Below are positions 55,801 through 64,000 of a stretch of 64,000 nt of DNA, in pieces. The DNA is from Chlamydomonas sphaeroides. Lineage: Eukaryota; Chlorophyta; Chlorophyceae; Chlamydomonadales; Chlamydomonadaceae. Position numbers and translations under genes: made by a program. The notes beneath the pieces were generated by a model, which had not been told where the DNA came from, made no database searches, and saw nothing but the letters and a program-made list of their open reading frames with translations. The stretch is from the NCBI GenBank assembly GCA_001662425.1, contig BDDC01000383.1, forward strand, positions 1-64,000. Direction: 5' to 3'. How positions within the stretch are numbered: position 1 is the first letter of the stretch; the number at the start of each line of letters is the position of its first letter.

Positions 55801-56905
55801 TGGCGGCGCCGCCGGGGGCTCGTCGCCGTTCAGGAGGCCACTGGCAGGACGCAGCGGCGATACGAGGAAGCCTGACGGCGCCGCCGACGCCACCGGCCCG
55901 CCGCCGACGCTGACGGCGGCGGAGCGGCTACTCGCTGCGGACCCGACATGCTGCAGTGCCGGCGGCCGCCGCCGCTGCCTCGCAGGGCTGCGCCCCGGCG
56001 TCCCTGCCGGCGACGCCCAGAGCGGGATGAAGCCGGCGGCGGCGGCGGCGCTGGTCTGGCGGGGAATCGACCCCGCCGGCGTCGCCGCCGCCGGCGGCAG
56101 CTGCGAGGCCACGGACCCGAGGTACGACATGTGGAACGATTGGAACCGGCTGCTGGCGGCGCCTGGCGGCACCGCCAGGGACAACGGCGCCGCGCCGGCG
56201 GCGCCGCCGCCAGAGGCCGCCGCCGCCGCCGCCGCGCTCGGCGCGTTGGGCGCGGGCGGCTCGGTGAGGGGAAAGGCGGAGAAGGTGGGGTACCTGTAGA
56301 GGGGGTGGCAGCGAGCATCTGGCGTGACGACGCTAGCAGCTGCGCCGGCATGCAGGCCCCTCAGGCCCCTCACCTGGCTGGCCCCCGCCCGAGCCAGTAT
56401 GGTAGCGCCCATGTTGTGCGTGCCCCGATGCGAGGTGGTGGTGACGCGTGTGTGTGGATTGTTTCGGGCAAGTAATAGTGTGTTCGCAATATTCAACAGT
56501 GTGTGTGTGTGTGCTGGGCCCCGCCCCGCCACGCCCCCACCTTCTCAGCGCCTCCACCACGTCCCGGATGCTGACCACCGCCGGCAGAGAAGCCAGCGTG
56601 TCGCTCATAACGTCCTGCGCCGTCAGCGCGTACTGCGGGCCCGGGCGGCGAGGGGCCGGGGGCCAGGGGCTGGGGTCAGCGGCACCGGCGGCTCTGCCTG
56701 ATCCCGCTGCGTGGCCCACCGCGCCAGCTAGACATGAACACACAGCAACCGTGCTGAGCTCGTGTGGGGATGCGGGGTGTGGTAAGGGCGGCCGCACCTG
56801 CAGCTTGACGTCCGTCAGGTCGGCGGGCTCGGCCCCCAGGAACGGGTAGCCAGCGCGCTCGATGGCGACATCGAAGATGGAGGGCGTCAGCGCGTCGGCC
56901 ACCAT
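52801..56905 (-). other. CLC C-terminal region: CBS1, 419-residue insert, CBS2, Ala/Gly/Pro tail
   Basis: Exons 56905-56798 and 56632-56541 carry the linker and CBS1 ([29 protein letters not shown]). Exon 56293-55037 (1,257 bases) inserts Ala/Pro/Gly/Ser-rich, apparently disordered sequence. Exon 54816-54690 and the start of 54537-52801 carry CBS2 ([45 protein letters not shown]). About 500 residues of Ala/Gly/Ser-rich tail follow. Pairing of CBS1 and CBS2 is normally direct, so the insert is unusual. Confidence 0.8.
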
Positions 56906-59900
56906 CTGGGACCATGGGCGAAACACAACACGGCACGCAACCGTGCCCAGGACTCGCGTCGTTTGCTGTTCATGTTTGCAGCGCGCGCACGGGACGTGGG
57001 GCCGGGACGGGGGGCCGCTCTCTGAAGCCACCACACCCACGAGCCCTGCGCCTCACCTTGGCCACGAAGGTGGCCACCAGCAGCGGCACCGTGAGCCCCA
57101 GCGCGCCCACCGTCTCCAGCACCAGCACCGTGTTGCACAGCAGCATGCGCGTCACGCCGCCCAGCACCGCGCCCGCGCCCACCACTGGCGGGGAGGGAGG
57201 GAGGGAGGGAGGGAGAGGGGTTGGAGGAGTTGGAGGGGCAGGGGAGGAGGGAGGGAGGGCGAGGCAGGCAGGGTGTGGTTGGGGCCGGGGCGGGGCCGGC
57301 GGCGCGTGCAGCCGGGGCGGGCACACGAGGTGGTGAGGAGCGCGGCGGCGGCTGGGCAAGGAGCGGCCGTCGGTTGGTTGGTTGGCTGGTTGGTTGGTTG
57401 GTTGGTTGGTTCGTTGGTTGGTTGGTTAGTTCGTTCGTTGGTTGGTTGCGGAGCGCCGGACGCACCCGCGTACGAGTTGAGCGAGATGCTGAACGGCAGC
57501 GTGCCGCCGTGCGCAGCCATCAGCGCGCCGCGAACCGCGCGGCCCACCAGCCGGCCGCCCGCGGCGCCGATCTGCAGCCCAGGGGGATAACGAGGAGGGT
57601 GGCGGCCGTTGGGCGGGTGCACATGTTGCCCCAGCGGGCAAGTAGCCACGCAGCACGGCGAGGGCGGCGGTGCCTCCGGACCCCGGTCCGGCAGGCGGCC
57701 CCGGCGGTCCGGACCGTACCAGCAGCGACGGCACGAAGAGGCCGGTGGCGGCGCCGATGCCGAAGGTGATGGTCATGAAGAGCCAGGCCAGGCAGAAGAG
57801 CGTGGCCAAGGCGGCGGGTGCGAAGAGGGCGCCCACGTGGGGCTGCGTGGGAGGGCGGGGCGCGGGGGTGGTGCAGCGGAGCGGGGGTATGGGCGGGGTG
57901 GAGCAGGGTTTTGGCACGGCACGGGGGGTCGTGGGGTGACCGGCGCCCACGTGGGGCTGCGTGGGAGGGCGGATGGGTGGGCAGGTGGGCGGGAGCGATG
58001 GAGGGGTGGAGCGTGGTTTGGGGCAGGGACGCACGGCGCCCGTTGGCGGCGGTGGCCGCGCGCACGGCGACGCGGGTCGGCCCGGGTCGTCATCAAAGGC
58101 AGAGGAGGGCGACGGGGTTCGGGCGCCAGGCGTGGGTGACGACCCCGGCAGAGGGCTGAGGCGGTCCCGGCACGGCGCCCGCTGGTACCCACCGCGTACT
58201 CGAACAGGAGCGCGATGACTGTGGTCTGTGGCGGTTGGAGGAGAGGGGCGGGAGGCACGGGAGGCGTGTGCAGGGCGCGGGGTCGGGGCGCGCACGCGAG
58301 GGCGGGTGACGTACACATGTCGTACACCCATCGTACTACCGTGTTGTGATGCGGTACTGCCGTACCTGGGGGTTGAACAGCAGCGCGCCAAACTCGCTGT
58401 ACTGTCCCTCGGGACACCACAGCTGCGGGGGCAGGAGGGCAGGGGCAGCATGCGTTGAGTCGGCATGCAAGGTCGCTCGGGTTGCCAATTTCCATGTAAT
58501 CCCAAGTTGGAACAAACTTATGTTTCCCACAGTCCGAAATCTGTCGCGCACCTGCGGGTGCAGCCCAGCGAAGAGCATCACGGAGCCCTTGTGCGACGCG
58601 AACAGCCCCGCCTCGAAGCCCACGCCCGCCGCCTTGGACGGCTCGCAGCCGGGTGCTGGCGGGGGCGGCAGCGGCACGCAGGGCGACAGGTAGGAGGCCA
58701 GCAGCCAGGAGGAGGCGGTGAGGACGGCGATGACGGCCACCTGTGGGGTGGGGTGGGACGTGGGAGGCGGGTTTGGGGTGCAGTGCAGGGCGCGGCGTGG
58801 CGTGCGCGCTGGCTGAGGCAGGAGAGGCGACCTGGCTAGGGCTGCCCGGGCCTTGGCCCAGGCCGAATGACTGCCACAGCACCCCGCCATCCAGACAGGG
58901 GCGCACGGAGGCGCACTGCTCACGAGTGCCCCGGCGCCCCACCCGGGACCCAGCCGCCGCGCCCCGCCACCACACAGCCCCGAGCCCCCGCCCCGCCGCA
59001 CCTCCGCCACCCTCCTGGCGGGCTTGCCCGGCGGCACCCAAGCCTTGCGCCACACGGCGATGCGGTTGTTGACGGCCACCATGGCGGCTCCCGTCAGGCC
59101 GCCCGCCACCCCCATGAGTGCGTGGATGGGCAGCTCCCAGGCGTAGTAGGTGAAGCGGTACTGCGGGGGAGATGGGGCGGGGAAATGAGGTTTGGGTACG
59201 TGTGCGCGTTGGCACGTTGCACGTTGCGCGCGGTGTGGATAAACGGGCAGCTGCCAGGCGTGGTCTGTTGGGGGTGCGGGCCGTGCATGCCCTGCCTCGG
59301 CACGCGGCGCCACCGCACGGCAGCGCAGCACGTACCACCGGGCCTGCCTCTGCCACTCAACTTGTCGGGCGCACGTCCGCCAGCACCAGCGGGGAGGGGG
59401 CCACTTCGCCGAGTGCAACATATGCCGTACAACGCTTACGTTGCTCAAAACTCACCATTCTGCAAGCATCATGCAGCACGCCCCGCCCGCCCTCACCTTG
59501 TCGGGCACGTCCGCCAGCGCCATGGGGGAGGGCCCTTACGCCATCAAGTACACCGTGATACTAACAATTATCATAATATTATCATCATACAGCACTTAAA
59601 ATCATCATCACCTTATTGCCACCGTGCTGCCCACCGCCGCCCTCACCTTGTCCGGCACGTCCGCCAGCGCCATGGCGAACTGCATCTGCTGCGACATCCC
59701 CGCCCGGTACAGGTCATGGCCCTGCCACAGCGCGCCCGCCAGCAGCATGCTGGTGAACATGGCCACGCAGGCGGCCAGGAAGGCGTGCGACAGCATGTTG
59801 GCCGAGTAGAAGGAGGAGCCCTGGGGAAGGGGCGCGGGGGAAATTAGAGGGGAAGGGCCTCGGTTTGACACGCGTGTGGGTTTGGCCACGCAGGCGGCCA

Positions 59901-62900
59901 GGAGAGCGTGCGACAGCATGTCGGCCGAGTAGAAGGAGGAGCCCTGGGGAAGGGGCGCAGAGTGGGGGGCCGAGGGCCGGGGCTGCAGCAGAGGGCGCTC
60001 CGTTGGGGGCACGAACAGCAACACCAGCTGCTGAACGCCGCCGGCCGGCCCTCGCTCGTCCTCCCTGGCCCACCTGCTCCACGCTAAACAGGATGCCGCC
60101 GATGGGCGCCGAGAAGGCCGACGACACGCCTGAGGGCGCGTCGTGGGTTGCAGCAGGGCAGGCGGCGGGGCAGGTGGGCGGACGCGGCCGGCGGAGCGTC
60201 GTGCGTGGGGTGCCGCTGTGCCGCGGGGGGCTGCCGGGGGCCGCGGGGGGCTGCCGGGGGCTGCCGCGGGCTGCCGGGGGCCGCCGGACAGCCGCCCGCT
60301 CCCCTCGCACCTGCTGCTGCGCCCGCGGCCACGTAGTCCCTGTGGCTGATGGCGGACCGGAAGTAGCGCCCGAAGCTGCGGCCGGGCAAAAGGGAGGCAG
60401 GGGCCGGGGGGCAGCGCAGGGCCCGATGATCGCCGCGGCTCACAGGCTTGGGCAGGAGGGGCCGGCCGGCTGCAGCAGCGGGCAGCAGAGCCGGGCCAGA
60501 CAGCAGTTCCCTGCACGCCGACTGCTCGCTCCGCGCCGAGAGGGCCAGCGAGCGAGGCGCAGCGGCGGGCAGGGCGCGCGCACAGGGCCCAGTGGCTGTG
60601 GGGCTGCAACCTGGGCCCTGGCGGCGGCCCCGTCCCCGTCGCAAGCAGACCGACCCGCCTCGCAGCCAGGCACACGCTCCGCCCGGTCGGTTGGTCCCCT
60701 GGCCCCGCCCACCGGGTCTGCAGCGCGGCGCGCCAGTGGCCGTTGGTGGCGCGGGTGAGGGAGGTGGAGCCCAGCTGCGCCACCCCGCCGCCTGGGGGTG
60801 TGGGCGAGGGCGGCATGTGGGGTCACGAGGTTCACAGTCCCGCGGGCGCTGGGAAGACAGCCGTGGCTGTGCCGAGACTGCTGTCAGGCTGTGGGTCGTT
60901 TGGTCCGACTGTGGCCGTCCTCAAGAGAAGGACTTGGCGTGGTGCCTGGCGGCATGGCGCGCCAGTAATGCCGCCGGCAGCAGCCGCAACCAAGACGGCG
61001 CCCACGTTCTTACCCATCGACATCATCGCATGCAACACATCAGCAGCGCTACAATTGTCTTTGTATGTTGGCATGACGTAACAACATGACACAACGTGAG
61101 TGCACGTGGCAGCAACGCCCCTGGCCGCACCTATGATGGCGCCCACGTGCGTGAAGGGGCCCTCCTTGCCCACCACCAGGCCCGCGGCGATGGAGAACAG
61201 CACACCAAAGGCCTGGGCCGGGGGGCGCGGCGTGAGCGACAGAGGCAAGGTGAGGAGGCGGAGACCGGCACTGCGGGTGTGCCGCAGCGCCCATGGGGCC
61301 GCCCGGGGGCGTGCGCGAACGACCAACCCCTGGCACAGGCACCGTGTGTGGTACGAGGTGTGCAAGCCACGCTGCCTGGGGACGGGGCGTATGGCCGCCT
61401 GCAGCTGGCGGCTGCAGCCCGCCGACCCCCCCTGCCCGTGCCCACCTTGGCGAAGAAGGTGCGGATCGTGAGCAGGCCCCGCACGTGGATCCCGTTGAGG
61501 TAGCACCGGATCTCCGGGATCCCGGACCCAGCGGCCTGCACGGCACACACGCATGGCATGACGCGGCGTGCAAGTGGTCGTCGTTTTGGTGTTGGGAGAG
61601 CGGCGCTTGTGTGCCCGGGCGCCCTCCTTTGCACGAAGGGAGGGCCGACCCGGCCAGACCCTGGCGCTGCGAATTCAGTGTTTGGCTGCCTCAACCGCCC
61701 GTTCGAACGCGGTACGCCGTACCTGCGGGCTGACGTAGGAGCCGAGTACGGCCGCAACGACGGCGTAGAGCACCGTAAACGACATGTACACCAGGTACGG
61801 CACGCCGAAGCCGCCTGCGGCGGTACGGCCGTGGCGGCACATGCAGATGTGTTTGCGGCGTTGGGAGCCACCGATGCAGCGCCGATTCGCGCCAGGTGTA
61901 CGGAGTCTGATGCCGTACTGCCGTACCTCCTGGCCGTATGTAACGCAGCGTTGTGGTGAACTTGGCCTTGTTGAGTAGGAAGATGCTGGCGGAGGACCGG
62001 GGGAAGGGCCAGAGGGGCTGGGCAGCTGCACTGCACTGCTGGGTCAGAGGGCGCACGGGCCCGAGCTGCACTGAAGACCCAGGGGCTCAAGCAGATGAGC
62101 AAGGAAGCCGCTCGGGGGCTCAGAGGGATCAGCGGCGGTGGCCGGCCCCATGCCCGACCCGCACTGCGGACTGCCCCAGGGTTACGCAGCGGCCGCGAAC
62201 CCTGTCTTGGCACGCCGCGAGACACATCCCGCCGCCCCGGCCAAGCCGCCGGCCGCCGATGCAACCTGCTGCGCCGGCGCAACAGCCGCACGCGCCGGTC
62301 CGCCGGTCCAGCAGCCCGGGGCCTCGAGTTAGTCCGGTCCGGTCCCGCGACTTTCTGCGGTGCCGGCGTGACAGGCACACCGGGCCGGTCACGCAAGCAC
62401 GCACCCCTGGTTGAAGAGGAAGCCCGCCTGTTGGGGGGAGCGCGGACAGCAGCGCGGTGGGCATTGCCGTTGGGGAGCCCGACGGTGACAGCGCCCCACC
62501 GCCTACTCCGGCTACCAACACCCAAGGCCCACCGCGCGGTTGAGGACGCTGATGGCCACGCTGGGGCACTACCGATACCTTGTTGCAGGCGGCTCGGCGC
62601 CATCAAGGTCATGATGAGCCCGCCACCCGCAGCCGCGAGCCCACGACCCACCACTCCGTTGAGGACGCCGATGGCGACGCTGAGGCACCACGCGAAGGCC
62701 GTCTCGCCCCTGAACTGGCGCTGCGTCGTGTTGAGCACAAGGCTGCGGCGCAGGTCCGACTCCTCCACCTGCGGGCCAGGTTGCGGCTCTCCTCACCACC
62801 GCTGCCAGTGGTACGCTGCAGCACCCGTGACCGCACGGCCGGGTGCTGCCGCCCGGCCGTGGCAGAGGCTCAGAACCTCCACCCTGGCAAGGGGCCAGCC

Positions 62901-63976
62901 CTGGCGTGTGGGCTGCGAACAGCGGCCCCGTTGCCGCCTGCCAGCCAGCCGGCCAGCCGGCCGGCCAGCCGGCCGGCCGGCCGAGGGCCCTGCCCGCCGC
63001 CCCGAAGTCCGGCCCCACCGCCGGCTCGCCCTGGCAGTGAAGAACGCACAGTACCATGCTGCCATGCTGAGTGCATGGGCGTGGCAGCCAGCCGGCCGGC
63101 CTGCTGGCCGAGGCCACTGCCCTCCCACCGGGGCAGTCGGGCTGCAACGCTGGCTGGCCACAGCTGTGGAGCGCAACACACCCTTCCAAGCTGCGCGGCG
63201 CATGGCCATGGTGAGGCCATTGCTGGGGCCGGCCAGGCGGCAGGTGATGCACCGGTGCCGGCACCAGCGGGACCCACCCTACGAGGCCTCCCTGGACCCA
63301 GGGCTGCCCGCAAGGCGGCAGCGGTCCCCGATGAGGCAGTCGCAGCAGTCGGAGGCACCCGTGCGCCCCACCCACCGCATAGTCGTTGGCGCGGTATCTG
63401 CCGGCCGGGAGGGGGGGCCAAGCAGCGGTTATGGCTTGTGGGGTGGGGTGGGGTGGGGTGGGGTGCACGTCCTGCCGGGGTCCGTGACACCTGGCATTCA
63501 CGAGGACGGCCCGCTGCCACAGCTGTCCTGGGGGCCGGGGTCGGCGAGGGCCCTCGCACGCCGCATATACATACCTGCAGCTAGCTGCCCGCCAACAATA
63601 ATCAGCAGCCCGCGCATGGGGGCTTCGATGCACACCATAAGCTGCTCCCATAAGCCGCCCCTTTCCCTGCCTCTACCCGTGCCCCACCCGTCACGCAGCG
63701 GAGCTCGGCCCCACGGGCCCACGGGCATGCAGCCCGAGCTGAGGCCCCAGGGCAGAGGGACGCAAACCCTGGGGAAGGCCAGCCCTTCGCGGACTTCTCG
63801 GGTGCCTCCTTGCCTCCAACTGAACGCTGGTCCCATGTGCTCGGCCTGACCCCCGACGTGCACAGCGTGCTCGGGCCGCACCGGGGGTACTTGTCGAGCA
63901 GCGTCGTGGCTCGCGCCAGCCGCCTCTGCGCTCGACGGACCTCCTTGGACGCGGCTGGCAGCAGCCGCTGCGGCTG
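52801..63976 (-). CDS. CLC-type chloride channel with split CBS pair and long tail, 5' partial
   Basis: Membrane chloride channel/transporter of the CLC family. Minus-strand exons: 63976-63882, 63397-63376, 62768-62579, 61985-61927, 61814-61723, 61535-61446, 61212-61131, 60791-60713, 60375-60311, 60129-60074, 59820-59647, 59160-59002, 58740-58552, 58422-58366, 58225-58193, 57842-57720, 57571-57466, 57184-57057, 56905-56798, 56632-56541, 56293-55037, 54816-54690, 54537-52801 (TAG). Hallmarks: [12 protein letters not shown] before helix [23 protein letters not shown] with the gating Glu, [52 protein letters not shown] with the pore Tyr. The position of the proton Glu in exchangers is Gln, so a channel-like mechanism is inferred. 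All phases agree except between 62579 and 61985 (phase 1 against 2), which is unresolved. The gene runs off the right edge. Confidence 0.9.
57372..57448. repeat. (TTGG)n tetranucleotide repeat
   Basis: TTGG/TTCG repeats fill most of the intron between CLC exons 57571-57466 and 57184-57057. On the sense (minus) strand it is CCAA-rich. A GGGA array lies nearer the acceptor at about 57189-57215. Confidence 0.95.
57936..57975 (-). repeat. Relic copy of CLC exon 57842-57720 start
   Basis: GCGCCCACGTGGGGCTGCGT and flanking bases repeat 57829-57865, i.e. the acceptor and first six codons (PHVGA) of the exon, in the intron upstream of it in the sense direction. Confidence 0.75.
59234..59264 (-). repeat. 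Relic copy of CLC exon 59160-59002 start
   Basis: GGGCAGCTGCCAGGCGTGGT matches GGGCAGCTCCCAGGCGTAGT of the true exon (59128-59147; WELP region). Translated on the minus strand it still reads HAWQLPVY against YAWELPIH. Confidence 0.65.
59354..59398 (-). repeat. Second-generation relic of CLC exon 59820-59647 end
   Basis: A decayed copy of the same exon end and donor found at 59491-59525. It shares GGGGAGGG sequence with that relic that the true exon lacks, so it seems to be copied from the relic. Confidence 0.6.
59491..59525 (-). repeat. Relic copy of CLC exon 59820-59647 end with donor
   Basis: Thirty-five bases match 59641-59675 with one difference, covering the last codons (ALADVPDK) and the GTGAGG donor. 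It is located in the downstream intron (sense direction). Confidence 0.85.
59883..59958 (-). repeat. Relic copy of CLC exon 59820-59647 start with acceptor
   Basis: Seventy-six bases match 59760-59835 with three differences. It includes the polypyrimidine tract, the acceptor and about 60 bases of coding sequence, still open. It lies 123 bases upstream of the real exon in the sense direction. Confidence 0.9.
62405..62434 (-). repeat. Probable relic of CLC exon 61985-61927 start
   Basis: On the minus strand CAG followed by TTCCTCTTCAACCAGG resembles CAG followed by TTCCTACTCAACAAGG of the exon at 61985. It lies in the same intron. It could alternatively be a genuine small exon, but no donor gives the right phase. 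Confidence 0.5.
62531..62565 (-). repeat. Relic copy of part of CLC exon 62768-62579
   Basis: The minus strand reads [13 protein letters not shown] against [13 protein letters not shown] in the exon about 120 bases away. It directly follows the exon's donor in the intron. Confidence 0.75.
62940..62985. repeat. CCAGCCGG repeat in a CLC intron
   Basis: Four- and e8-base units of CCAGCCGGCCGG repeat between 62940 and 62985, in the intron upstream of exon 62768-62579. A related stretch lies at about 63088-63105. Confidence 0.8.
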
Positions 63977-64000
63977 CTGAGGGTGAGAATGATGATGCCG

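Noticed and set aside
60990..61020. Possible relic of CLC exon 61212-61131 (VGAVL against VGAII)
   Set aside because: Only about a dozen matching bases (GGCGCCCACG core).
1..64000. tRNA, rRNA and bacterial-type operons
   Set aside because: No cloverleaf with a proper GGTTCRA arm was found outside the SINE copies, no rRNA-like sequence was seen, and all genes are intron-rich nuclear genes.

Overview
The window is nuclear DNA of a green alga, most likely a volvocine or Chlamydomonas-type chlorophyte. The evidence is very high GC, short exons split by many GT-AG introns (two are GC-AG), GCC/CTG/AAG-biased codons, long Ala/Gly/Pro runs in proteins, TGTAA-type poly(A) motifs and a chloroplast carotenoid gene. 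All gene models were spliced by hand from the sequence. Exon phases agree throughout except at one junction in the chloride-channel gene. Family names come from recognising motifs, not from a database search.

Layout. (1) 35-10861, plus: strawberry-notch (SBNO/FGT1-type) helicase-like regulator, 28 exons, 5' end outside the window. (2) 10862-14265: no gene found. (3) 14266-16279, minus: unrecognised Pro/Ala/Gln/His-rich protein, interrupted by a 322-base assembly gap. (4) 16280-20231: no firm gene, but a long near-perfect hairpin at 18345-18568. (5) 20232-24733, plus: 15-cis-zeta-carotene isomerase (Z-ISO), 9 exons. (6) 26248-26685, minus: 3' end of a Fanzor (eukaryotic TnpB-like) gene. (7) 28357-43257, plus: a 50-exon secreted protein of about 1,552 residues built from EGF, F5/8C (discoidin-like), P-domain-like and beta-trefoil lectin-like modules. 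(8) 45950-47660 and 49511-51514, both minus: two tandem paralogs of an unrecognised family. (9) 52801-63976 and beyond, minus: CLC-type chloride channel with two CBS domains separated by a 419-residue insert, plus a long disordered tail; its 5' end is outside the window.

The genes look functionally independent: chromatin/transcription, carotenoid synthesis, cell surface or matrix, ion transport, and unknowns. The most striking shared feature is structural. Introns of SBNO, Z-ISO and the CLC gene contain partial, decayed copies of the adjacent exon, usually with its splice site. One copy in SBNO would act as a stop-containing poison exon. The CLC gene has several, including a serial triplet.

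Other mobile or structural signals are two copies of a short tRNA-like SINE with target-site duplications and a TATTTC-repeat tail, a dispersed repeat of about 130 bp, and introns that share the same GTACGG-rich 5' sequence.
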